Positions 42,432 to 52,883 of a stretch of 64,000 nt of DNA are shown one piece after another (positions within the stretch are counted from its first letter, which is position 1; each line of letters opens with the position of its first letter). Made by a program: the position numbers and the translations under genes. This DNA comes from Diphasiastrum complanatum (taxonomy: Eukaryota; Streptophyta; Lycopodiopsida; Lycopodiales; Lycopodiaceae). The stretch spans positions 16,475,019 through 16,539,018 of the forward strand of contig CM055111.1 of NCBI GenBank assembly GCA_029204225.1. The letters are read 5' to 3'. The notes under the pieces were generated by a model. It made no database searches. It worked only from the letters and a program-made list of their open reading frames with translations, and was not told the origin of the DNA.

Positions 42432-45070
42432 TTGTCAACTTTTGATATGGTCCGATACAGGGAGGAAAAGCTAAAACATGTAGATTTATGGTCATCAGGA
42501 ACATTGTATCCTATTGATCCATGTTCATTGCAACATCCAGATTTTCATTCAGTGAGTCAGTTAATAATCTATATGTGTCATGGTAAAAACGGCCTTTTGG
42601 GTTACTGCGAGAATTTGATGCTCTATGAGAATGCACATTCAATACAAAGAATACATTATTTGGAAGATGAATCAAGGAAAATATTAAAGGAGTGTGAAGA
42701 AAAATCTACAGAGATGAAAACTTGTCTGGATGAAAATGAGATGCTCAAGGAGAAGATCTAAAGGTTGAAATCTTCTTTGCATCATTATACAACTAGTAAT
42801 AATGAGATAAAAATTGCATTTCAATCCATGTGTATCTCATATTTGTCTCTTGTTAAAGATATGGATGTGCTCAACATAAAGGTCCGAAGCAACAAGAGGA
42901 AAAGACTGGTAAACAAGGACATATGTGATCTATCATCCAGAGGAGGTCATAGAAAAAGACGAATTCGTGCATCCAAGTAAGTTATAGCTTATTTGGTATT
43001 GAAAATTGCTTGAACTTTTTGATTTATTCATAATCACTAATTTTGTTATTTATTTATTTCAACTTTATGTTGATTTGCTTATTATATACTGCTGTGAATA
43101 CTATGAGTGTCCTAATGTCTACTGACATTTTCATGAACATTATGTTTGCAATGCAGATCAGCATTGGTTGTTGAAGACCATTTGGCCGATGAGATTTCAA
43201 TTGGAAACTCACTAGGCTCTATCTTGACTTCTAAGTCTATGAAATCAATGTTAAATAATAACAAAATGAAAAAGATTAAGGCTTCAGTTACTGATAGCAT
43301 TATGGATGAAGTTGAAAAAATATTAGACACTACATTGCTTCAGGGGGCATGTGACATTTCTAGCATCAGTAGGGAAGCATATGCAACAATGTTTAAGATA
43401 ATAAAGGAGGCATTTGCACAGGTAAATATTAAAAAGTTTCCAATCCCACGAGCATTTCATCTTAAAAAAAAAAAGACATGTTAAACCATGGTATGCAGAC
43501 AATAGTTGGTAATCCATCTAATATCAATGAAGTGTATTGCTCGAAAGGAGAAAGTCTAGCATATGACAATTCCAACAATTTATTTATTGACATTAATTAG
43601 TTATTAACATTCATCATAAAGTTTTACGGTATTACAAATGAGAATGTCAATAACAAGTTGATAGTTGCTCTCAAGTTAGATGAGTCTGAAATTATAAAAG
43701 GACAAAAAATGGAAAGAGTCAGCCTCACAATCATGAATGGAGCACTTTCAAATTCAAGAGACTCATAAGGCCTCAATTTCAGTGTTCAATCAGAAAATGA
43801 TATCTGGTGGTTGGCAACATTTAAGGTATAGCCGTTCTTTTGCATAATAAATAGGGATAATCATTTGAATATGGATTTCATATCTACAATCTTCTCTGTG
43901 TTAATATTATGAGGCTAATCACGTTTTTGTATTCTCTTATAGGTGCTGAAAGAAGACCATAATATTCTCTCATGGAAATACTTGAGAAAAGATAAATTTT
44001 CAAATACAGATGTTCAAATGATACAGAAAACAACCAATGAATTTGTGGATGCAGTTTAGAGTGCATGGGATGTTGATCATATAACACATTATATGGTCAG
44101 ATTTTGATTTCACAGTACGATAGACAAATATGTGCAGTTAAATTAGATACTTTTGATACTGATTTAGATTATGTTTTTATGACATGCAGCACATATTACG
44201 ACATCATTCAACATTCTTTGCAAGAAATAGTGGAAGTCTTAGCATATGATCATCGCAAGGAATGGAAAAATCTCATTGGCAAGCAAGAGCGGCATTTCAT
44301 AAAAGTACACAACAGAGCGGGACTAGCACAAAAAACAGCTATATACTGCAACTTTTCCAATGGTTTTACAGAAGAATCCAAATTCATCATAATACAAAAT
44401 CGACGGATTATAAAAAAATCTGCAAAGCATGCAAAGTTATACAAGCCAGTAGGCTATAGACACACAATAAAATTTTGTATATTAAATAGAAATATTTACA
44501 AAGTACATTTCAGCAGAAAAAAACTATTCTTAAAGCAATTATGCTACACACGTGGTAAATGTGAAAGAAAAAAGATCCATGAAAATTGCATTGTTGATAA
44601 TTATTTGTGAAAGCTTGAACATATAAATGACGGTTAATGATCAAATCTAGAAGACATTGACGTCTGCTTTAATTCATTTTATTCTTTTATGTGTGTTTAT
44701 ATGTGTATGCAAGACACAAATTAAGCATGGCATTAATAAAGAGATTGCTCCACTTGTATTGAGTTACAATGAAGTGCCATGCAATGCTGACAAAGAAAGA
44801 GAGAAATGAATTTGATTATAATGATTATGGGGCACAATGTGATAAAGAAACGTACGATATGTTTGAGTTCTACTGTAAAACAAACGATGATGCTAAACAC
44901 ACGCGCATACACATTCTATTGAAGATGCAAACCACAAAGAATCTTTTATGGATGATGATGAGACCTTTCTTTGCAAAGATCTTCCGGTATCCCTTTATGT
45001 TCAGAAGCATTCAGCTACCAATTAGCTACATCAATTGTAAATCTCCAAGCAACATATATATGGAGTGACC
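42432..45070 (+). pseudogene. Unidentified multi-exon gene (decayed)
   Basis: Not recognised. Exon 1 (42,432-42,976) encodes MVRYREEKLKHVDLW, SLQHPDFHSVSQLI and a coiled-coil-like charged helix, with one in-frame TAA at 42,759; it ends in a basic tract (NKRKRLVNKDICDLSS). Intron 42,977-43,156 (GTAAG to TGCAG). Exon 2 (43,157-43,421) continues in frame as SKSALVVEDHLADEI. Further exon-like blocks: about 43,500-43,825 (stops), 43,943-44,095 (one stop), 44,116-44,520 (HRKEWKNLIGKQERHFIKV) and about 44,720-45,070 (frameshifted, with FMDDDETFLCKDLPVSL). The basic tract suggests a nuclear protein. Fragments of the same family lie at 28.2-28.9 kb and 29.66-30.06 kb, and possibly 27.8-28.2 kb. Confidence 0.5.
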
Positions 45071-45950
45071 CGAGTATTGCATTATCATTCAGGTACAACA
45101 TGACGTCTTAGTGCGTTTTATTATTTTGTAATTGATATATGAGTTTTTTCCAGCAAGAATTTCTTCTTTTTCCACTTATTGCAAAAGCTATTTCTCAAAG
45201 AAAATGTGATACCTAAAGTGAGTCCTTCATAGAGAAGGTGAATAAGTTTTGCATTCTTAATAGTGAAGAAATGCAAAAGTGGATTTTGAGATACGAAGAG
45301 TCCAAAGCTCGTACACAAACTGCTTGAGCCACTTTCAGGAGAGGGCATAGAAGACAACCATACCCACCTGACTTCGCCCTTCTACCCAAGGAGATGACGC
45401 TTGATTGGCTATGTGATGCCCTTAGAGAAGGCTCGACAAACAACGAGGAAGTAACAAAGAGAGAGCGAGAATTTGCAAGAGGGTGCGATTTTGATATAAG
45501 CTATGTACATCATTCACATGTTAAGCTATTTGTACATGTAATTTTCTACTATTTGTTATATCCCTAACACATTCTATTCTTTCTCGATCAGTACAAAAAA
45601 TACAATTCATTGTGAACGCATCGATGACACTTTTGTATAGAGCGGATTGTCAAAAATAGAAACACCTATGATTGTTGAGTCTGTGAATAATTTCAGATTA
45701 TTAAGATCCAAAATGTTCCCTTTGATCTTTGGTTAGATAGACAAGCAACTCACCAATTTTGCCAATGTAGAAAAACCAACATCTACACTATGAATGAGAT
45801 GCAAACTCTAATAGAGCAGACTGGGACTCCTAACTATTGGCTATTTTCAGTCATTTTATATTGAAATCTTGCAGCTTTTACATGTCGATTCCTATATAGT
45901 GTCAAAATTGGCTAAAAAATTAGCCTGATTTTTTATGCCAAAAATTTGGC
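45071..45950. other. No recognised gene
   Basis: Short frames without recognisable domains; no repeat ends seen. Confidence 0.4.
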
Positions 45951-45959
45951 TAACAAGTC

Positions 45960-46279
45960 GATACATCTGAAGTCTTGTAGATACTTGTTAAGATATCTCA
46001 TGCTTCTTTGGAGGTGGTACTATTTGAGACATGAGCAATCTAAATGTCCTTCAGAGTCAAGGATACAATGGCAAGTGCATTGCCATCCTTTGCTTCCCAT
46101 GTTGGGAGCAATTCTGGTTCCTTCGGTCTACGTACTGAACCGTTTACATATCCCCATAGCTCATTCTCGATCAAGATCATCCTCATTTTGAATTTTCAAA
46201 TATGGAAATCAATTCCGTTGAACTTGCTAATCAAGCAGATCTCAGAGGTTGAACCTTCAATTATGATTGATGAACAGAG
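45960..46279 (-). pseudogene. Copia gag N-terminal fragment
   Basis: Minus strand: ISKFNGIDFHI, stop, KFKMRMILIENELWGYVNGS, then LPTWEAKDGNALAIVSLTLK and AHVSNSTTSKEA. This is the standard copia gag start, with TAG/TGA in place of conserved Trp/Gln codons. It represents a different subfamily from the gag at 17.8 kb. Confidence 0.6.
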
Positions 46280-46299
46280 ATTGAACACAAACAAAATAT

Positions 46300-47105
46300 A
46301 AACTAGCTATGAAAACAAGAACGTATTAGGTTCCTTTTATATCCTAGATCACAATGACCAAAAAAACTAGAAATGACCTAGAGACTCATTTTTTCAAAAG
46401 GTTGAAAATTGTTTGCCAAATATGTAAAAATTAATAAAAAATTAAAAAAGTTTCATTTTGTTATAATTTACAAATATGAAAAAACATAATTTATTATTAA
46501 TTCTTTCAATTCCAAATTTGGCTCTATTGTAAACTTTCAAATGTGATGAAATTATTGATTTTTTTTTGGAATAATTTCAAATTTTCAAACTTTGGAAGTT
46601 TAACTTTTGTGAAAACAATTGAAACTTGAACTGATTTGAACAGTTTAAAAATTCTTTTAAAAAAAAAACATTTGTTGAATTATTTCTAAAATACACATAT
46701 TAAACTTATTTTTGACTAATTATGATGACTAAAATATTAATGCCTACAATTGATTGAATTGAAAAATGTGTGCAAAATACAACTAAAAAATTTGTGATAA
46801 AATATGCCACTTAAGATTGTCACTCTTGCTCCTCGTATTAGTACCACCAATTTTTTTCTTAATAAGGGCTTATACAAATTGAGACTCTCTTAAAATAAAA
46901 GGTTGGAACCACATTTAGATCAATTGAATACAGAGGATAATTTATAATGAGATTTTTGTGAGAAACACAAAATCCAAGAGCAAACCTAAAGAAGAGTTTA
47001 TTGTCAAATTGAGTTTGACAAGGGTCTAGGTTGTGGGACTGATTCATATTCGTCCTCACTTCGTCTTCTTTATCGCGAACAATTTTCTGTCTTTTAATTT
47101 TCTTT
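46300..47105. other. AT-rich stretch, no recognised gene
   Basis: Strongly AT-rich with poly-A/T runs, especially 46,430-46,800. No frames of interest. Confidence 0.45.
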
Positions 47106-47836
47106 TGTGCGGAAGCCCTTACAGGTTCCCAGACACTCGACTACGCATCACAGAACACATTCTATCCTAGCAATCATGACACACAACACAAGACAAGATG
47201 CATGAAAATAGAGTAACTAAATTATTTAGTTTAGAGTGAATTTGTCAGTGTCTCGCTCGTTGGCGGAATGACATTCTACTCTTTCGCTGTGTTCTGCTCG
47301 TTGGCAGACTTTCATGCACAACTATGGTGTCTTTTCTTTCTTACTCTATTCGCTACGTCTCTCTGTGTCTCTTACAGATCTTTGTATTCACTTACTTTTA
47401 TTATGATCTAGATAGGATCGTTTATACCTTCACTATGTGGAGTTTACAAGATAGCTAAACATAGAATCACATCACTAGTTAATGCTAATCAACTAGTTAG
47501 TTAGTCTGTGTCATTGCTACTCGTTTCAGCTGGGCATGAAGCCCGTTGAGCTTCCAGTTGGTAGCACAAAAGGTTTTCCTTCGTCTATTTCGTAATCTCC
47601 CGTTTGCTTTCGTTCTTTTCATAGTTTTCGTCTCGCATCCCTTTTTCGGCTTTGCGGTCCTAGAGGTGTGTTTGCGATTCGCGAATCATTCGTGCTTTGA
47701 GTCAAAGACACGTTGACTGTCATGAATTGTTCTCATTCATGCTTCGAGTCAAAGTCATGTTGATTGTCGCAAATTGTTCGACCTTCGTGTCTTGTTTGTG
47801 CTGCGACAAAGTTGTAGGAGTTCACCATTTCTAACA
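47106..47836 (-). repeat. Copia 3' LTR (minus)
   Basis: On the minus strand it begins TGTTAGAAATGGTGAACTCC at 47,836, right after a purine tract (CAAGAGGGAG), and ends CTTCCGCACA at 47,106, a typical copia LTR end; length 731 bp. A TATAAACG box lies about the middle. The 5' part matches the LTR fragment at 30,064-30,340. The left boundary is inferred from the terminal CA only. Confidence 0.6.
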
Positions 47837-47839
47837 CTC

Positions 47840-48735
47840 CCTCTTGAACCTTGCAGCTTTGTTCGTTTAATCCAATTGCCTCTCTTTTCTTGGTAAAGAG
47901 TGGCATGTTGAGCGGTTTCATGAGGAGATCTGCAATCATATTTTCTGATTTTATGAACTGGACCTGGAGCTTTCCTTTTGAGATCAAATCTCGAATATGA
48001 TGGTACTTCAGAGGAATGTGCTTCGTCTTTGAATGGAAGACAGGATCCTGGGACAAATAGATGGCACTGTGAGAGTCCATCATCATCGTGCTTGGCCCCT
48101 CTTGTGGTATCTCGATTGCCTCCAACATCATTTGCAGCCACACTACCTCATTCACCACTTTCGAGCCTGCGACATACTCAACTTCGCAAGAGGATTGAGA
48201 TACCAGGGTTTGTTTTTTGCATATCCAGCTGATTGCAGCTCTGCACGCTATCGTACATCTTCCAGTAATGGACTTGCTGTCATCTTTGCAGCTCAAATCC
48301 TTTCTCTTCATTTCTAGCTCTCTAGGTTAATCCAACATTCTGGGTACCCTTGAGATACTGTAGGATTCGTTTGGCCATTTTCCAATGTGCTAGACTAGGA
48401 TTGGAACAGAATTGGCTCAATGTGTAAACAGAGAAGGCCAGAGCGGGTCTGGTACAAATTGTTAAGTACATCAGACTACCGATTAAGTTCTGGTAGGATA
48501 TACCTGCCAACTTCTGTTCTTCCTCTTCTATTTTTGGGCAATCTTGTTTCATGAGCTTGGCTCCAGCTATCATTGATGTGGCTTTCTCTTCACAGTCTAT
48601 CATGTGGTATTGCTTCAGCACTTTTCTGGCGTATTCTAATTGACTCAAGTGCATTTCGCCACTTGTTCGATCTCTTTTGATCTCTAGCCCTAGGCATTTT
48701 GTTGCTTCTTCAAGATCTGTGATTTTGTAGTTTTC
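47840..48735 (-). pseudogene. Copia RT C-terminus and RNase H
   Basis: 48,654-48,322 encodes RT end (MHLSQLEYARKVLKQYHM, LIGSLMYLTICTRPALAFSV). 48,311-47,733 encodes RNase H (AAISWICKKQTLVSQSSCEV, TMMMDSHSAIYLSQ, HHIRDLISKG, NMIADLLMKPL) and runs into the LTR. A stop and a frameshift between the two frames make it non-functional. The 5' end is lost at about 48,735, where it abuts gypsy integrase sequence. Confidence 0.85.
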
Positions 48736-49362
48736 AGAAATCTAACTCTTCGTGTCTTTGATTCTGCTACTAAGGCATGAACTGCCATCAATCGGGTTTC
48801 ACATAATTTGTGCAACGCTTCATGACAAAGTTGTAAAGACTGATTTAATCGTTCCGTGTTGCTATGCGTAAAGATGGGATTAAACATTCAATTGGCATAA
48901 CAACATCTTGACCATAAACCAGTTGAAAGGGTGTTTGATTTGTACTATTTTTGTAAGCGGTTCTGAATGCTCATTATGTTGCGTACAGTTTATGTTCCCA
49001 ATCAGACCGACTTGCTTCAATTGTGTTTGTCATAATGGTGCAGAGCATCTTATTGGAAGATTCAGCTTGGCCATTCCCTCTGGGATAATAGGGAGTACTA
49101 AATCTGTGTATAACAAAAAAATCTTCTAGTAAATACTTTATTGTTTGATTAACAAAGTCTGTATCCCGATCATTGAAAATTCTGATCAGACATCCAAATC
49201 TGATTATAATATTTTCATATAGAAACTTGGTCATAGATTTTGCATCAGCCACTTTGACAGCTTTGGCTTCAACCCACTTGGTCATATAATCAGTTGCGAC
49301 GATAATATATCGGGCCTGAGATCCTTGCGCAGTGGGATGAATAGGACCAACATAATCCAGTC
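48736..49362 (-). pseudogene. Gypsy integrase core and C-terminus (distal to insertion)
   Basis: Minus strand: ATDYMTKWVEAKAV-like first Asp region, IRIFNDRDTDFVNQTIKYLL (second Asp), RGNGQAESSNKMLCTI (Glu), followed by broken C-terminal sequence. It is the direct continuation of the integrase N-terminus at 55,888-56,212; the two were separated by the copia insertion, and their shared target sequence CAGTC sits at 49,358-49,362 and 55,883-55,887. Confidence 0.85.
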
Positions 49363-50016
49363 TGTGAAAATTGTCAACATTTCCTAGCTAGTTTGAGGCC
49401 TAAATTGGCAATTTTTGTACATAGTTTTGGATCTAACCTTTCACACGTGTGAAAGAGACCTAGATACTTTTATTCTAGTATATATTTCATGTTGAAGAAG
49501 TCTCAAACTTCGGGACCTTCTAAATGACACTAAAATCATGTTATTTGGACATATAGGCCAAAATTGGCTATTTTAGGTTACTGGTGTCCTAAAATTGGGT
49601 CCTAAGTTCTAGAGAGAGGAGAGAGAGTCATCTCTCTCACCTATATTAGGCTGAAATTCGTGAAGAACAGGTTGGAGAAACCTTTTGTATGCTTCATTGA
49701 GATCAATAGATCATTGTCATTGTTTCTTCCTCCATTGAGAGCATTGTTGTGTGTATTGTCTTCAAGCTATTGTGTATGATCTTAGGTGCTTTCCAAAAGT
49801 GGTAGGCTGATGTATTATGGACTGTATAATGCTATTTTGGGCCGCACTTGATGTTTATGGAAGTTTCCATTTGTGATAAATGCTTTTTGATCAAGTTCTT
49901 TGCATTCTAGGTAGCATAGAATGTGTTGCCAATTCCTAGCTTATGTAGTTTGGAGTGCAAGCATTCAAGCCAATGATCTTGGAGTTTAGATCCACTTAGG
50001 ATCTGTATTTTTCACA
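49363..50016 (+). repeat. Copia 5' LTR
   Basis: 654 bp, TGTGAAAATTG to TTTTTCACA. Contains an internal inverted repeat TTTCACACGTGTGAAA and a GAGAGAGGAGAGAGAG tract. Differs from the 3' LTR at two sites (GTGAAGAAC versus GTGGAGAAC; TTGTGATAA versus TTGTGGTAA). Confidence 0.95.
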
Positions 50017-50031
50017 TGTTATCAGAGCTGG
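50017..50031 (+). promoter_or_regulatory. Primer-binding site (tRNA-iMet type)
   Basis: TGTTATCAGAGCTGG begins immediately after the 5' LTR; one mismatch from the usual TGGTATCAGAGC. Confidence 0.85.
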
Positions 50032-51188
50032 TTGGCTTCTATTTATAGTAAGTATTCCATTTTTGGTGATATTTGGATGTTTGATCAAGTTCTAGCATGA
50101 TTTTGCATTGCTTTGTTGATCAAATCTTACTAACCTTTGTTTTGTGAGTTGAACTTGTGGATCAAAAGCATATTTCAGGTCTATTGAAGATCAGAGGCTG
50201 AAAAGAAACTATTTTCGATCAGATCATAACACCTAATCATTTGTGATTGTGAGGCTTGTGCATATTCAATACTAACAATGTTCTTTTCAATCCTATTGTT
50301 GACAATCTCCATTCTTGGATGAACACTCTCCTTAAGTGGATGAAACTTCTCCTTAAGTGGATGACAAATGCTCTTTTGAGTGAGTTGTAATTCTCCTAAA
50401 GGCTGAGCAAAGCTCCCATTTGGATGAAAGATCCCCTTTTTTGGGTGAACATATTGTAAGCTCCATTGTGAAGAGCATATTGTAAAGATTGTCATCAATT
50501 TTGGCATAAATTTTGGTGTACTTTGTTGAGCATGTAAGTAACTCTCCTTATGTAATTTGATTGGAGCATTTGCTGGAAGGTGTTAACCATTATGCAAGTG
50601 TGTTTTCAGGTTCTTAACAGGTTGAGGAACATTCTCATGTGAAGTGATCTTAGATCTACATCTAAACACTAAGATTTGACAAGATAGTGAAGCTAGTCTT
50701 GTGATTCACTAAGTGTGCTCATTCATTCACCTCTAAATCTTGTATTTATCACTTGCTGGAGTTTATAAACTTTTAGAAGTGTGGTTTACGTGTCGTTTTA
50801 CAGGTTGAATCAATATCTTAGTGTGTTGATCATATGTTGATCAAGTTTGTTCATTACTAGGTAATCTTGGCATCCTAGTTTTGGGTATTTTCTAAGAATG
50901 CAAGTAACTCTTCACACCATAACTTGATTTGGTCACTTGCTGGAAAGTTTGAGAGCTTAAGCAAGAGTGTGTTCAGGTTGGTTTGATTTTGTAATCCATT
51001 CTTAGTGTGTGCAAAGTGTTGCATGTGTTTCAATCTTCCTTTCTATGCTTGGAAACCATCTAGGTTCAAGATAGAAGTGTTTTAGGATCCTAAATCTTCA
51101 TAGATCTCTTTATCTATCATTTGTTGAGAGAAAAGTGAGTGCTAAGTGCTTTAGGACAGAACCTAAAAGTTGAAGAAACATTAGAATC
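50032..51188 (+). other. Untranslated leader with imperfect repeats
   Basis: About 1.16 kb without a significant frame. Three imperfect copies of a block CTTGCTGGA followed about 30-40 bp later by AAGTGTG.TT and CAGGTT lie near 50,565, 50,750 and 50,935 (period about 180 bp). CTCCTTAAGTGGATGA occurs twice near 50,330-50,365. Confidence 0.6.
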
Positions 51189-52883
51189 ATGGCTTCCAAT
51201 GGTGGGATCATGCTAGAGTCTAGTGAAAGGTTGAGTTCATCAAACTACTCTACTTGGAAAGTGAGGATGGAGTCCTTACTTGAGTTGAATGAACTCATGG
51301 ACATAGTTGCAGAAATTGAAGAGAGACCTCTCACACTTCAAGAGCAACAAAGGTTTGATAAGAAGGCCAAAAGGGCTCTTCATATCATTAAAATGAATGT
51401 TACAAATGAACTTCTCAAGGAAGTTGGAAAGTGTCAAAGTGCAAGTGAGGCATGGAATGCCTTAAAAAAGCTCTTTGAATCAAAGTCCACATCTAGGGTA
51501 TTGACCCTAAGGAGACAAATATTTTCTAGTAGGCAAAGAGAGGGTGAAAGTGCTCATGCATTTATCTTGAGAGTTAAGTCCCTAAGTGATGATTTAGCAT
51601 GCATTGATGAGAACATAAAAGATGGTGAAATAGTCCAAGTTATGTTGAATGGTTTGCTAAATGAACATGCTAACCTTGTGCAAAGTTTTGCCATTCAAAG
51701 AGTCTTGCCAAGTGTGGTTGACTTGCAAGAAATCTTATTGGCTGAAGAACATAGGTTGCAATCAAAGCTTGATGGTGCATCCTTGCAAGGTGGAGGTGAA
51801 GAGGCTTTCTTCACAAAAGGCAAATTCAAGGGCAAAGGTAAAGGCAAAGGGAAATGGTCCAAAGTTGGTAACTTTGATCATGATGATCACTCTTCCTCTT
51901 CCTCTTCTACTAAGAACAATAAGTCAAAGTTCAAGTGCTTTTATTGTGGGATAAAAGGTCATTTTGCAAATGAATGTTATAAGAAGAAAAGAGAGCAAGG
52001 AGAGAGGCAAGGAAATCTTACAATAGATGAGGAAGAACATAACACATGTGAATCACTTGTTATGACTTCAAGTTTGTTAGCCAACATAGATGATAATGAT
52101 CCTTGGTGGATTGATAGTGGAGCCTCATCTCACATGACAAGACATAAGGAATACTTTACATCCTTATTGTCTTATGAGGGAGAAGGTAACATCATCTACA
52201 CTGCAAATGATGGTCAATGTGACATCAAAGGCATAGGCACTATTCCTATTTCCCTTTCAACAAATAGGAAAGCAAATCTTGAAAATGTTTTGTACATTCC
52301 TTCAATCACTAAGAATTTGCTTAGTGTAAGTCAAATGATTGACAAAGGACTTGATGTGGAGTTCATTGGAGATGCATGTTTGATAAGTAAATGTGGATCC
52401 TTGATTGCTCAAGGTAGGAGGCATGGTAAACTTTTCAAGCTTGATGCATGTGTGATCTCTAATCATGAAGGATGTATGGCTAGGGAGCAATTGACAAACC
52501 AAGAAGTTTGGCACAAGAGGTTGGGCCATCCCAACTTCAAATCCTTGGAGGTAATGGCAAAGAAAGAGCTTGTTCTTGGTCTCCCTAAAAGTCTTGTTGC
52601 AAACAATAGTGTTTGTGAACATTGTGCCTTGTCCAAATCTCATAGACTTGCTTATTCTAGATCTACTTCTAGATCTAAAGAAGCTTTTCAACTTGTGCAT
52701 TCTGATATTCATTCTTCTAGTACAACTAGCAATGGTGGGGCAAAGATGTATGCAACTTTCATTGATGACTTTAGTAGGTATACTTGGATCTATCTCTTAA
52801 AAGTAAGGATGAAGTGTTTGCTGCATTTGTCAAGTTCAAGAATGAAATGGAAAACCAATTCAATACAAAGATCAAATGCTTAA
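51189..52883 (+). CDS. Copia gag-protease-integrase (5' frame)
   Basis: 564-codon frame; ATG chosen as the first in a clear gag start (MASNGGIMLESSERLSSSNY). Order: gag capsid region (LKKLFESKSTSRVLTLRRQI), a Gly/Lys-rich tract, zinc knuckle CFYCGIKGHFANEC (from residue 250), protease DSGASSHMT (Asp at 309), GAG-pre-integrase VWHKRLGHPNFKSLE with CEHC, and integrase start FIDDFSRYTW. At about 52,796 the frame shifts: the A-run in CTTAAAAGT is one base short, so the last 26 residues are out of frame and the true integrase continues in the next frame. Frameshifting at this site as a regulated event is possible but not typical for copia. Confidence 0.9.
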   Translation: MASNGGIMLESSERLSSSNYSTWKVRMESLLELNELMDIVAEIEERPLTLQEQQRFDKKAKRALHIIKMNVTNELLKEVGKCQSASEAWNALKKLFESKSTSRVLTLRRQIFSSRQREGESAHAFILRVKSLSDDLACIDENIKDGEIVQVMLNGLLNEHANLVQSFAIQRVLPSVVDLQEILLAEEHRLQSKLDGASLQGGGEEAFFTKGKFKGKGKGKGKWSKVGNFDHDDHSSSSSSTKNNKSKFKCFYCGIKGHFANECYKKKREQGERQGNLTIDEEEHNTCESLVMTSSLLANIDDNDPWWIDSGASSHMTRHKEYFTSLLSYEGEGNIIYTANDGQCDIKGIGTIPISLSTNRKANLENVLYIPSITKNLLSVSQMIDKGLDVEFIGDACLISKCGSLIAQGRRHGKLFKLDACVISNHEGCMAREQLTNQEVWHKRLGHPNFKSLEVMAKKELVLGLPKSLVANNSVCEHCALSKSHRLAYSRSTSRSKEAFQLVHSDIHSSSTTSNGGAKMYATFIDDFSRYTWIYLLKVRMKCLLHLSSSRMKWKTNSIQRSNA

